From contig CM059587.1 of assembly GCA_030407085.1 (NCBI GenBank), positions 82,907,001 to 82,971,000 on the forward strand: a stretch of 64,000 bases of DNA, written 5' to 3'. Each line of letters opens with the position of its first letter. Position 1 is the stretch's first letter. The stretch is from Trichopria drosophilae (Eukaryota; Arthropoda; Insecta; Hymenoptera; Diapriidae). Made by a program: the position numbers and the translations under genes. Positions 1 to 13,110 of this stretch are shown here, piece after piece. The notes below the pieces were generated by a model, which did not search any database, was not told the origin of the DNA, and worked only from the letters and a program-made list of their open reading frames with translations.

Positions 1-3000
1 TTACGTAGTGTTTTTTAATGTAACCGAATATTTGGTTTTAATAATAACGTAAGCGTTGAATGATGAATGCAGTTTGGGAATCCTAGGCGTTTCGCCAATG
101 CACCGAGGATATGGGTACAGTAGTGATTGCAATTTCTCAGCAACGCTGGGTAGTGGATGCTGGTTATAACTATATCTCAAGAGTTCCTATGATTAATGTC
201 ACAGGAAATGCAACTTGTTGGTCCAATCCCTTTTTATACATGCCTTTATCCAGTCTTGAATGTTTATTCAATTGTGTAATGTTTAATGGAGGTCAGACTG
301 ACCTTTGTTCTCATCAACTTCCTTCCACCTAACACATCGGGATAATTTGTCAGTATTAAGTTCACGTTTGGATGCTGAACATGAACTATTCGAACAGGAT
401 CAGGTCATATAATTGAACTTTATTTCTGAAAGATAGGCGACGTTAAAGCTTTCCTAATACCCGATTAATGCAGTTACATCCATCAGTCATTAGAAATTTG
501 TAAACTTTTATAACATGAGACATGGTCATTAACTTCATTGGCTTTTGAAACTTACGGAGAGAATCAACTAACTTTCACGGGCGTCAGCTCCATCAAGACT
601 GTTTTCCCATCGTTGACTAATAATTCTGAAGCACTATTTGTCAGGTATCCACTACCTAGCTGTACCTGAGAACTGACGATGTCGGTAAGTTAATGTTTGA
701 GAAACTTGCAGAAGGAAAAGTTACTATGAAAATGGTTACGTGGCCTAAAACGTACTGAAGGTAAAAGGGCGAACCTGTTTCTTCGGTCACGTTCCGATTC
801 ATTAAAGTCTAGCAATTTTCGATGTGAAGGAACGCGAGAACTTATTGAACCAGGAAACGTATAGCTCTCGTATGTTATAAGAACTTCGAAGTATCTCACT
901 TGCGGGAAAGAAGCAAGAGCTTCAGAAAACCGCGACAACTACGCTACCTCCGGTCCACCCTTCTTTCGCTTCACATTTCCAGCAGCGAGCTCCCTCGGTT
1001 GGATGAACTTCTCCATCTGGAGATTCCAATAATTTCGAATCATTCGAGGCACTAAAAATCGTTAAACGAGGGTGTTCGCCGTAAAAGTCGCGTTGCGAAA
1101 AATTGTTCAAGTACATCCTTAGACAAAATTTAGTCATTAAAAGAAATCTCGTTGGCAATTTTCTTACACTATTTTCACACGAGTAAAAACCATTGTAACT
1201 CGCTCATTCCACGATTATTATCGTCGTTAACTGGATTTTCGCCGCGTTATTGGAAATGGTAGAGCGAAGGAGCGCATGGAATCTTAATTTCCATAAAGGA
1301 ACAAAAGCCTCACACGCGTTTCATAGAGTTCAAATGCGGAAAATGCGGAGAGAATTACACGTAGTACTGAGCTGCAAATTCCGCACTGATACTTCATCTT
1401 TTTTATATTTACAAAATCGGTTTAATCTATCTTGACTTGGAGATATTCCTCGATGTTTCTTTCGATGTAAAAAAAAAATGTTTTATTCGATTTTTCACGC
1501 ATCGCGTCGAATGTTCGCCAGTACATCGTCAATGATCACAAAATCGCGACAATCGTTGTTAGATCTTAGGACTTTTAGGTAGGCGTACGGTACCAATTTT
1601 TACTATACAAGAATCCTCTTTGCATTTTCCTGGGCTTTCGCGCAAACACTGAATCTTTCTCGAACTGTATCAGTCATGACCGTTCGTACGTTCGGCTCTT
1701 TCGTTCATTAATCTACTTAATTAATAGGTAGGTACCCTCTTCTTGACCGTCTTCTTTGTTTTTGTGATATATACATCACAATAACGATATATGTATCATG
1801 ACGATTATTATAGTGGTCAGTATATAAAGATACCCGCCATGCTAATACCGCAACTTACTTGGTAGGTGCATCAATGTTGATGCGTGCCAAACGTTCGATA
1901 CCACGGTGTTTGCATCGCTCGTATACGTATAAATATGTACTATATATATACTAACTATAAATTTAACTCAGAAAAATATTTAAAAAAACGACGTTTACGG
2001 TGTTTAAATAAAGTATACAGATATAATTTGTTGAATGCCTCCGGTGGTACTTTACAAATGACAAAAGTGAAACCAAAAGTATGACGGCAGAATGAAATAC
2101 TGGTTAATACGTATAACAATATACAGTGGATCAGCGGATGTCTCGCATCGATGCTTGCGCAAATTGGTTCGATTAGCGTTTTTAGCGTGCAAAGATATTC
2201 GAGAATCTCGTTTCTACAAACAAAAGTAGTTCCTTCGTTGTTGCCTTAGAAAACAATCAATCTGCGCAAGCATCGACCGTGATGGCAATCAGTACCTCAA
2301 AATATTCGATTGAGTGTACTCCGCAGTAAGAAAAAAGAAAAAAAGAAAAAAAATTAACTTTCCTAACAAGAAGGTGAAAGACGATGAATGATATTCGGAT
2401 TCGATATCTGTAATGAATTCCTCGCTATGGCATGTTATTTTTTCGAAAAGCGCCATCAGGTTTGGCCGACCGATCTCCTTCGCAGGCACGTTTATGTGTG
2501 ATTGATAAAACAAAGATTATATCTATGTATACGTTTCGCTGATATACGTAAGAGTACACGTTAATTAAATAAGGTACGATGTGTTAAACATTGGGACGAG
2601 CGAAATTCCTTTAAGAGGTATCCATGAAACGATAATACGGCGTTTTATTTACCGTCGAGCCATTGTTCTAACGATTTTTACACCTGTCCATATTCAAAGC
2701 TTTTATTTCAACGTATTGTTCGAGAAAATCATCTGTCAATAGTTTAAACGATCGCCGTATTATCGCGTCAACACCATCGGCGGAACTGATCGAAACACAA
2801 GGAGTAATCACGACGGATACCTGACGATTCGATATATATGCGTATGTATTTTAATTCGAACTGAAACTTTGCTTCGATAATATAAATATATTGTACGTAG
2901 ATAGCGAGAAATTAATTAACGAATTCAATTAACGAGGCTGTTTGGTGTTGCGGCATTTTTTCTGTGGCGGACGGAAAAGAAATGATTCTTTCATAGGATT

Positions 3001-4100
3001 ATATCGGTCGAAAAATGTGCAATTCTTGTGTAATCACTATCGATAATTTATTGTTAGGAAGGATCGTAAGGGGAGCAAAGAAATCGAAAAGACGAGAGAG
3101 ATGGATGAAATATTGGTGCAAAATTCACGTGCCTGATTTCGATTTCAATTTCTTTGGATATCGCATTATTACTAGCCTTCGTGAGACCCACTTTTAACAA
3201 AAATGAAGAAAAGACTACAGCGCTGAAACACTGAAATAATAACAGACTAAAATATATGAGGACATGTTAAGCGTCCGATGCGAATCGGGCGCTGATACGC
3301 AGACTGACTCGAATCGATAGTGAACCTAAAAATTATAGCGAATATGATATAACGAATACACGTAGGCAATAGTTAGGAGCAAATAGATTTTGCGATTGTA
3401 ATGGGTGCGATTCGAGAATATCCTAACGAGAGGCTTGGCTGCGAGTTAAGTTTAAAAGAATATAAAGTAAATATCAAAGGGAGTCGCTTCGAGAATGTCG
3501 ATCGATATATCGATTTCCAGCTTTCGTTTTTTTCTTATCGTCTATATGTATTCGTTTTAATGGTATTTGGATGTGTTGACGTAATGTAAAATTAATTCGT
3601 GTCGTACCTGTAAGGAAAAGACGCCATTTCGGCCCTGTCAAGCGGGTGCAAAGTTGCCGTTTACTACCCGCGTCCATTTAAATTTGTCTAGCCGGGGAAA
3701 GCAGAAAAGTAATAGCATATACGAGCAATAAACAAAACGAGTTGACATGTTCAGAATAATATCGTCGAGTTACGCGGTATACATCGAACTAAAATACAAA
3801 ACTGTAAATAAAATTCCATCGAAAGGCGCGTTTGAAAGTTCGAAATAAACTATTATTTATGTACGTAACTATATTTGACAAAAAAAATTATTTAGACTAT
3901 CGAATACAGTTGATTATCAAAAATTCTATTGGCAGATAAATATAGATCTATTTACTCCTTTATCGCGTGAAAATTATTATGTTGTTTTGAATTCTGTATG
4001 GATTTTATGAGTGATTGTTTTATGAACTTTCACGAGATGTTACGGGAATAAAGTTATATATAAAGTTCAATAAATGTATATAGTTCTAAGTGCGTTCAAT
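1..4100 (+). other. UTR-like region, possibly the 3' UTR of a plus-strand gene to the left
   Basis: This block is visibly less AT-rich than most of the window but has stops in all frames every few dozen codons, so it is not coding. Plus-strand AATAAA hexamers at 3844-3849, 4047-4052 and 4069-4074 and Pumilio-type TGTANATA sites at 3803-3810 and 4075-4082 cluster at its right end. Past that point composition drops to AT-rich. This fits the end of a long 3' UTR read left to right. Orientation and extent are inference. I recognise no protein in it, including the 73-codon frame at 111-332. Confidence 0.3.
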
Positions 4101-5469
4101 AATAATTTGAAGAAGTCGACATATCGATCGGGCATTGATGGAGAAAAGCGTGGGAAATCCGACAGATTCGTAGATAAGGAGCTAAGAATTATAAGTGACA
4201 GGTGCGGCACGAAAATACGGTCGTAGCGATCGAACTCGATTGTAGGGGCAGTAACATTTTCGATAATGGAAACTACGATTCGATATTAAAAAAGTATTTT
4301 TACTAAAGTCAAGTACATTGAGCCCTCAAACCGATGGGATTTACGTTCCCGTTTTTGCAACTAGCAAAGCTTGAACAACTACGATAAAAAAAATAACAAA
4401 GAAATAAGTTCTGATGTCTCCATCTTCGACGCGTCTTTTGGCCGGTAGAAGACGATATTGCGGTGAAACGTTCAATGCGAAGCTCGAAAGACTATAATTC
4501 ATAACGATACGCCCTTCCCCGTATCCGATCTCGAATTCCGACCCCATTCGCCGATTTTCCGATAAAAATCAGTTCGTTGAAGAATTAAAAAAAAAAAGAA
4601 AAACCACTTAAGTTGCAAGGAAACGATTTCCCAATTGGAAAATCGGTGGGTCGTGACGGAATCTGACGGCACCTCCGAAGTTAACACTTTCTACGTTATA
4701 GACAAAGTTCGATGAATCTATATAAAGTAAATAAACGGTTGTTCTTCATTAATTCGTTGAAACTTTGCCGAAGTATCTGTAGAGAGAAAACGAGAAGAAA
4801 ACAAAGACAAACTAAAAAAGAAAAATAATTCTGAAGAAATGTGTATTTTGTGACGTACTGTACAGGTAAAACGGGAGAAAAGTAGATATGTATATATATA
4901 TATTATTATTATTATTAAAAATGCGAATTTATGAACTTCGATATACATTTAAGTCAATTAATATACATATTTGTCAAGCTTTCATCTACCTCTTACATTC
5001 AGCCAGAAGTGCATTTGGCCGTGTACGTGTTCTGTCTTGGATTTCTCGTCGGCTACACTCCGCCAGGGCACACGGTTACTATCTCTGAATGCAATTTTAC
5101 GTTTTCGAATAAATCATTGATGTTACAAAAGAGTGAGAAAGTAATGGATGAGAGCGAGAGAGAGAGAGAGAGAGAGCGAGAGAGAAAGTTACAAATCATC
5201 CGTAAAGCAGCACAACAGCATCGATAGAAAAGAGATAACGCTGAGACTTTGCGCTGAAATGACATTTATGTATAAGGTATATTCGTTGATTATTCGTTCG
5301 CAAAATGCCGTGCTTGGAAATGATTTGTTTTTGATTTGTTTGGTGAGAAAAAAACTATATAAATTATTTCTAAACAATAAATACAGAATTAATTCAATTG
5401 TTGTCTTTTCTTTTACTTACCTTCATCCCTCTTTCGATCCTGTCCAAAAAAAGAAAAAACAATTATATT
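4101..5469. other. AT-rich intergenic sequence with a GA microsatellite
   Basis: No gene seen. A (GA)n tract runs at about 5150-5188 with a few GC interruptions, and a short ATT-repeat run lies near 4900. The Arg/Glu and Ser/Leu repeat peptides read through the GA tract are artefacts of the microsatellite. Confidence 0.6.
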
Positions 5470-5740
5470 AACAATTTCAAGTTTAGAGATCTTCGTAATG
5501 GTAAGTATTAAATACGTTAATATAATTAGTATATAATTATCTTACTTTAGTATACATATTAGGGTCATTTGCCGATAAAGTTTAAATTTAAGGGAAAAAA
5601 ATAAAAAAAAATAACAATTTCAAGATCAGAGATCTTTGTAATGGTAAGTATTAAATACGTGCATATATTTAGTATATGTATATATATATATATATTAATT
5701 TAGCGAATATATTAGGGTCATTTCACGAGATAGAATTTAA
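5470..5740 (+). repeat. Two-copy tandem duplication, about 143 bp unit
   Basis: Two diverged copies begin at 5470 and 5613. Both start with AACAATTTCAAG, pass through GTAATGGTAAGTATTAAATA, hold a TA-rich centre, and end with ATATTAGGGTCATTT. An inverted relative of the AAAGTTTAAA end lies at about 5940-5995. Confidence 0.7.
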
Positions 5741-8039
5741 GGTCCAAAATTTCGACTATAGAAAATGTTAAAATTCTAGATTTTTTTAATTGGTAGTTCA
5801 TGAACGCACAATTTGACAAAGTTATGCCCGTATGCACTTATTTTGTATTATATCAAAGTAGATAATCGCTTAAAATTTTGTAACTTACATTTTTTAGTTC
5901 ATAATATAAATATACTTTTATGTGGGTATCTCGAATTGAAATAAAGTTTACGCCTCTAATTTTTTATTTTTTTATTTTTAAACTTTGTCGGCGAAGTCTT
6001 TTTTTTCAGCTTTATCACTAGAAGTTTAAAAATCGGCACTATACTGAGTCCTGTAGAACTGTTTGAATAAGAATAATCGTCTTCCGTGCAGTGTCGCCTC
6101 GAATTTGCGGAGAATTTTATTTGTGTTATCAAAAGAGATCGACGTCGTAAAAGAAATAAAAGATAGTTTTTTACATTTACATCAACTGCCACAACTGCTA
6201 TTCGCAATACTTTTTTATTCAATGGATGTTTTTCGTTCTTCAGATCTTTATTGATACCAAATATATTCACTTTTTCCAAAACAAAAGGGACTTTGGCTTC
6301 TAAGTTCGAAATTCCTACTAAATATTTCAGAAAGATTCGAAAAAATATTTGAATTCCACACTGTTTTTGTTTTGAACATGAATTTTCCTGCCTTCTAAAA
6401 GAAATAATCCATACATGTGCAATTTTTTTATTAGAATAAAGCTAATAAATAAACAAATGTTTGTGGCCCTGTTAGTTTTTGTTAATAAATGATCGATTGA
6501 TGAAATCGGCAGACATGAGATGTGAACTCAAAATCTTCTTATAGAGATGGGTTGTGCTATAATGTGACATTTTTAAGATGTTACTAAAAACGTTAGTCTT
6601 TATTTAAACTACATCTTATCCCGGATATACAAAGCGCTGATAATCGTGATATGGATAGAATCTTCTTGTCTGGTGCAGAAACAATTATCACTTTCTTATT
6701 GTGATCCCCAATCACGAAATAACAAAGTATTACGTCATTTTATTTGAGTGATCTAATTTTGTTATAAAACGCACATCAACATAAGCATAAAACCATTTTT
6801 CTTGTTCATAGTTACTTGTTAGACCTAAAATCAATACGACAACCTAAAAGGCTTGTGTACAACGTGAGAAAAATGAAAAAAATGATTTTTATATCTTTTA
6901 CTAAACCTTTCTGTCGTTTATAAATTCTTTGACAATCTATATTTCATAAAAAGTTGTTGATAAATGTTTTGTCGAAACAAGAAATAAACAATCACATACC
7001 TTTAATAATTACATAATTATCGGTATTACACAATAGTCATAATAAGTTTTGCGAATTTACACATGTGTAAAAGCAACAACGTGTCATACTACTATCAGCT
7101 TTCGATTCAATAGTATCAATTGTTTACGATATCGATCGTTGTTATTGTTTTAGTTCGTTTTAATAGCTCACATTACATTACGCAGGTAGCCCATGAAATA
7201 CATGGCGTGCCCTTGGAGCCGTGTATTTCCGGTTTGCTAACGAGGTAAATAATTAATTTATAATCCCATAATTTGCTACAGATGAAGGTTTTTAAATAAA
7301 TCCTTTTTTTTATTATTATATTTAATTATACAGAAAAATTTTAAAAATATAAATATAATTTATTTACATTTGCTTGTAGGAAGTACATATTTTCCTGGTA
7401 TAATATATTAAGTACTTTCTACAATTTCTATAATTTATTCTCGAAAGTTGTTTCCAATAGTAGTAAAAGTTAAGTCACTTAAATTTTCCTTAAGAGCGGA
7501 GGAATAGAGAGAAAATTTGAGTACAAGTCAAGTAAACGAGATATGGAATAGAGTTAAAATGCCCATGGAAAGATAAGTAGACGGATAGAAGAAAGAAAAA
7601 ATCTGGATGCGAGAAAGTTTGGAAAGAATAAATTATTCAAAAAGATGCATAATAAATAGAGAAGACTTTAAAGGTATGTTATTGTTAACTATAAATCGAG
7701 AGTAGTTGCGAAATAAAAAATGAAAATCAAACGAATGTCAAGCAATTCGTACATAATCAACAAAAAGGTTCATACGGATAAATACGTAATGTTTGAAAAT
7801 AGAGGTTTGAAGACTATTAGAAGTTTTTTAATTATTTATTTTCCGTCGTATTAACTGCTTGGTCACTAGCGAATAAATGAGTAATTCGTTTCCGGCAGAA
7901 ACCAGATTAAAACAGATTAAAATCTGAATGAGTTCACTAAAATATTGACGTCTCTTGTTATTTTTAATTCACATCTAATATATTCATACTCTTGACATTG
8001 GGTGAACATATATTATATAGTGAGATTGATATCGCAATT
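5741..8039. other. AT-rich sequence, no gene seen
   Basis: All frames are broken. A slightly GC-richer patch at 7140-7260 (centred on GTAGCCCATGAAATACATGG, with TAATTAATTTA downstream) might be a small regulatory element, but nothing more can be said. Confidence 0.5.
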
Positions 8040-8285
8040 ATCACATTTTGACGAAGAACCGTACATTTCAGAATTTACGGCGAAAAACCCCGCAGTTCGA
8101 AAGTTGCGACGAAGAATTGAACTTTTGACAATCTTGCAGCGAAGAACCGGACGTTTCAAGATTTACTATAGTGATTTATTACATCGTAGCAATTTTTGAA
8201 ATGTCCAGTTCTTCGTCGCGCGATTGTGAAATGACTGGTTTTTCGTCGCACGCCACGAAATAGACGGCTTTTCATCGAAAATGTT
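8040..8285. repeat. Inverted-repeat element with GACGAAGAACCG units
   Basis: Left half carries GACGAAGAACCGTACATTTC and two relatives near 8107 and 8139. Right half carries the reverse complement (GAAATGTCCAGTTCTTCGTC, then GAAATGACTGGTTTTTCGTC). The repeated unit is about 45 bp and the halves face each other, so the segment can fold back on itself. Confidence 0.6.
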
Positions 8286-8329
8286 ATTTAACAATTTGAG
8301 ACCCACATTTCAAGGGATAACATTATTTC

Positions 8330-8790
8330 AAAGTGTACGAGACACATAGTTTTCGGCGTCACTGATTCCTAATTCCACGTAAGTTTTTCGAAATTCAAAA
8401 TGGCGGATCCAATATGGTGGACAACATTTTTTAAAATTTATGAGAAATTCGTCAAAATTTATATTGTGGGGTTTTCTTGGTCGCTGATTACGAATCGCTG
8501 CTTTCGACAAACTGACGTTAGATTCGCAATCAGAGTCCTCGAAAACCCATGACTATAGTTTTTCACGAATTTTCCTCAAATTCGTACAATTTTGTCAGCC
8601 ATATTGGATTCGCCATTTTAAATTTCGAAAAACTGGCATCGAATTCGTAACAAGCGACCTCGGAACCCCCGAGTACTGCGTTTTATTGAACTTTACTTAA
8701 GTTTTGAAAATATTGTCGGCCATACTGGATCCGCCATTTTGAATTTCGAAAAATTGATAACAGATTCAGTATCAGTGATCCCGAAAACAT
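8330..8790. repeat. Cluster of GGATCC/ATGGCGG satellite-like units
   Basis: Three units: one plus at about 8388-8432 (core AATGGCGGATCCAATATGG) and two minus at about 8597-8635 and 8716-8756. Between the cores lie diverged copies of a second shared block resembling GAGGTCGCTGATTACGAATC. The same pair of blocks recurs at 12.2-13.1, 17.2-17.4, 21.6-21.9 and 24.0-24.5 kb. Confidence 0.75.
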
Positions 8791-10315
8791 AAGTAACAAT
8801 AATTAAAACTAAATGTTTACGGCCAAATTTCTTTGGAATTGAATTAATCATGTAAAAAGTGATACTTTTAATCGTAAATTTGTTTATAAAGAATCGAAAA
8901 CAATACAATTACTGAAAGTAGTGTAATATTGAAAAATATAAACGCTTACCACATTAAAAATTCAACAATAAATGGATTATTATAAATAGGAAAATACTTT
9001 AGTGGCGTCTGCGACTCAAAGGGTTAATTTCAATTTTGTTTACAATTGAAACGCTAATGGTGTGACTTATGAAAACACCAGTAGACAAATACATCTGCGT
9101 CGAAAGTAGGGAGAGTCCGTATTATGAATTTTGTTAGGTTAGGTTTTAGTAAAAATAACGTAGTAGTAAAGAAAAAGACTTAGAAGTTAAGAAAACTGCA
9201 AAAAGAATTGCAGAATGCACAAAAAATAATGAAAATTTGGGACACCAATAAAAAGGGTATGTAAAAACTGACATAAAATGAGAAAAATATCTAGGTAGTA
9301 AAGGGAGTTTATATAATATCTATTAGTATCAGTTAAATAAACATTCAAACAAAACAATAATACAAAAAAAACATAAATACAAAAGTATTTATAGTCACAT
9401 CTTTATTGGAACATGATCAACTATTGTTGACCTGCAAAAAGTAGGAATGAAATTTTAATATAATATAAAATTAACGTTTCGATCAAGGTTAATTTCAATT
9501 TTTCGACTATCTCGAACCTCGTATCGTGCCCCACATTCATCGCTTCGAGGTCTCCTGAAACGAAACATATACTAATGAATAAAACGTCACATTATTAATA
9601 ACTCATTTTCATAGATGCTAAAACGTCGTCATTGTGCGAGCAATAAAAGAACCTCACCTTTAACGGAAGTGATGCATGTTTAATCATAAATTTAAATTAT
9701 TCACCTTTAATTAGATTCGGACAGGATTCATGTACTATTACTCGACATTTATTACCAATTGTTATATAGGACGGTACGATAAGGCAATTTGAAAGTTATT
9801 AAATTTCAGGTTTATCGGATATTGGAGAATAAATCTATAACAGGCTATTTATCGGTATTTACATTAAATTTAATACTCATTACGAACGTTGTCGAACGAT
9901 CAGTAGTACACTCCCGATTTGGTCAGGCCACTGGAATCTGCTTTGTAAAATGATAAATTAATCAAGCAATGCGATAACGAAATAAATATATTTATTTTAT
10001 TTAAAACTCGATGATAAATATTTGCAATTGTGAAGTTTGAATTATCTTTGAAAGAGATATTCACATATATATTACGCGGTAACAAATTTTGACTACAAAA
10101 TTTTTTATTTGAGAGATACTGTACTAGTTAGGAACAATTACATTTTTCAGGTCTGAAAATGTCCAAAAAAAGTTATGGTACTTATTTCTTATCAATTGTA
10201 TTGTAAGTACAGCAAATTATAGAAAATACTATGCAAGAGAGTTTTGAGACTAACAAGATAGTCTTATGATAAATTGAAATGTTTGTATCAAAGGCGTAAA
10301 TAATACGTTGTGTAA
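8791..10315. other. AT-rich sequence, no gene seen
   Basis: Broken in all frames. It holds only short homopolymer and AT runs. Confidence 0.5.
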
Positions 10316-10735
10316 CTAGGGAGCAAATCAGGTGTATATCGACCAGTGAAACTCAGACCGTCGAGGGAGAAGCATCTATTATCTCGTGTTGCACATATAC
10401 TATTTCCTTACACGAAATCGCCAATTGTTGTGTCAGTATTTCTTAAATAAAATTAGTAGTGTAATAATATTATTCAATAACAACAATTTATTGTAGTCGG
10501 ATAATATAAAGTTTTTTACATTCTTATAAATTAGATTAAATTCGAAACAGGTTGCATGGAGAACTCCAAAGTGCACAAGTCGATGAAGGACTTTGTTGTC
10601 GTTGTTGCACGTATTTAAATTGTACAAAGTCACTTTCTTCCACGATATACTTATTTTGCTCCCTTGGGAGAGAATGTAACATTCTTCTCCCGCAATATAG
10701 GGAGCAAAACGGTATTTTGCACTCAGAGCGTGAGC
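10316..10735 (-). mobile_element. GGGAGCAAAAT-type dispersed repeat, copy 1 (with extra AT-rich segment)
   Basis: Begins with CTAGGGAGCAAAT, the reverse complement of the right end of the copies at 26871-27061 and 39888-40111. Near 10655-10735 it carries the internal signature (CCCGCAATATAGGGAGCAAAA, then GCACTCAGAGCGTGAG). About 200 bp of extra AT-rich DNA in the middle makes it longer than its relatives, so it may hold a nested insertion. No open frame is associated. Confidence 0.55.
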
Positions 10736-12179
10736 AATAAACTTTGTTTATAAATACAATGTCAAACATTGATATTTGGGAAAGTTAATCGAAATTGATC
10801 GAAAAGTCTCTACGGTTTTAAACTTATGTAACTGTGTCAAATTTCACCCATTTTTATTTAACCAAACAGCATTCGACATGGCGTTAAATTTATTTTCAAA
10901 ATATTAACGAGAAAAAAGTCTTCAGGATGAAATAATACTATGCCATTTTGGATTTCATATAATTTTAAAAGTATCTCCTTTTATGGGAAACGATTTGATT
11001 CTGCGACGAATACGTGCGAAAATTCTATAATTTTCATCGTATTTGTCTTTCTTTGCTTTGTCGATTATTTATTGTAGAAGCATAGTAAAATGAGAATTTT
11101 TCATTTAAGTTCTTTCATTTTAAAAGTTTCGCAGAATCTATCGCGTATGTGACCTTTTTAAATATTGAAAACCTATCATTTATTTCTTAACTAAAAAACT
11201 CATTATTGGTTGAATTACGACTCCTAATATTTAATCATTATTCTTAATTTAAAGTTTAGATAATGGCCAGTTATAAGAATTACTTTAAGAAATCTCAATA
11301 TCGTCCAATATCGTTAAATTAATATTTTCTTGCGTCATCATCGACGTCACTTATAAATACAATAACGAAATTGTTAAGAGACAGATGAAAAGTTTGAAAA
11401 AAGTTGGAAATATGTGGAACTAGTGAAAATGGACTTCAGGAAGTAAATATTCATTACCCGGCTTTCTGACACGGTAGTTCCCTCCGTCGGAAATAAATCT
11501 TCGCATCTAAGAAGAGAGGCTTACAACCATTGCAAGACGAGATACGAAGGATCAGGAGCTTCTATCTTTAGTCGAACTTTTTACCTTTAGGGACTTTTAT
11601 TTTTATTTGGTCTCTCGGTCGGCTCGAAGCATTTTTCTATTTCAGGATATCTGGACGATTTAAATTCCACGCAAACCTTTCGAGAGCCGTAATTAATTAC
11701 GAAAGTAGGAAAGGGGATTTCGTTACAGTTATATCAGTTCGCTGGTTCTGCAACTTTTTGTGACGAGCAAACAAAAGTCATAAAAGAAAAAGTTCCAGTA
11801 TTATATTATTCCAAGACCTCATCGTATTGAAAGCTAATCGACTATTCGACGCTTTCTTTTCTCTTTTAGTTTTCGCTAGTTATGATTATTATTTTTAATC
11901 AGCATCAAAATGATAATAAATTATAATTTATGTTAAGATTAGTAAATTATTTTGCAACCTGCAGCAAAAGATGCATCAAAATGGGATATTTGATCATAAT
12001 AAACGTCACATAACCGATCAGACATTTTGCCACAATAAGTTTACATACGTATTAACCCGTTTCATACTGAAATGGCATAAATCGTCGCCGATTTTAGCTA
12101 TAAAATTTTCATAGAAAGGGTGAATGAATTTTTATACAAGTCTATATCTTATATGTTTCAAGTCTGCTTTTTCTGAAGT
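10736..12179. other. Non-coding; GC-richer patch at 11440-11720
   Basis: AT-rich except for about 11440-11720, which has balanced composition (CCCTCCGTCGG, GACGAGATACGAAGGATCAG). No splice-bounded frame was found there. It might be a regulatory element or an old exon. Confidence 0.4.
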
Positions 12180-13110
12180 CCATTTTCTAATATCGTTAGT
12201 CGTTTTTCCAATATGGCGCCCAGAATGGCAATTTTTTGTTATTCATTTGAAATACTTTTGTAAACGAATATACATGCAATACCAATTGATAAAAGATGAC
12301 TTTCCACATCCTCGATCATGAATAACTTTTCAAATTTTCACATTTCAAAATGGCGGATCCAATATGCCGATCAAAAGTTTGACATTTTTATAAATTTGTA
12401 TACAAATGTGTGAGGAGTTTTTGAGGTTCCTGATCACAAATCCGTTGTCACATTTTTGAAATTCAAAATGGTGGATTCGATATGGCGGACAAAAATCCAA
12501 AACTTTTATAAATTTTTGTAAAAATGAGTATAGGTGGTTTTTTGAGGTTTATGATTCAAAATTCGTTGTCATATTTTCGAAACTCAAAATCTCAAAAGGA
12601 ATATTGACCATCAATAGTGACTAGAAAGTACTTCTTCGCCTCAATGTTGCCTTTCGAACCTCTGACAACGAATTCGTGATTAGACACAAAATGGATACAA
12701 AATATCCACTAACGAATTCCTTATCAGGAGAACGAATTCCATATGAGGAGAAACCCCGATATATAAATTTTCGAATCAATCGACGTAAATTTCAAAACTT
12801 GAATTCTAAAAATCTAACGAGGGATTCGTAGTCCAGGATCTCAATAACGGCCCTAAATGCATATTTTACAGAAATTTCAGTTTCAACCGCCATATAAGAT
12901 CCGAATTCTCAGGGACCTCAAAAAACCACCTATACTAATTTTTACAAAAATTGATAAAAGTTTTGAATTTTTGTCCGCCATTTTGAATTTAAAAAATCTG
13001 ACAATGCATTCGTGGTCAGGAAACTCAAAAACCCCTCTATGCACATTTATAAATATTTATGAAAATTTTTGACGGCCATATTGGATCCTGTAAATATTGA
13101 AAGTAAATAT
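12180..13110. repeat. Largest cluster of GGATCC/ATGGCGG units
   Basis: Plus-strand cores lie at about 12340-12370 (TTTCAAAATGGCGGATCC) and 12455-12495 (AATGGTGGATTCGATATGG), with a relative at 12210-12232. Minus-strand cores lie near 12885-12905, 12970-12992 and 13070-13090 (GGCCATATTGGATCC). The two orientation groups face each other across about 350 bp. Joining segments also match, with a GGTTTTTTGAGG block next to CTGATCACAAATCCGTTGTC. Confidence 0.75.

Noticed and set aside
111..332. 73-codon plus frame starting MGTVVIAISQQ
   Set aside because: No homologue I recognise, no splice or promoter context, and it lies in UTR-like DNA.
5140..5230. Arg/Glu-repeat and Ser/Leu-repeat peptides
   Set aside because: They are translations of a GA microsatellite.
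9133..9148. TTAGGTTAGG, the insect telomere word
   Set aside because: Only two units occur, so it is most likely chance.
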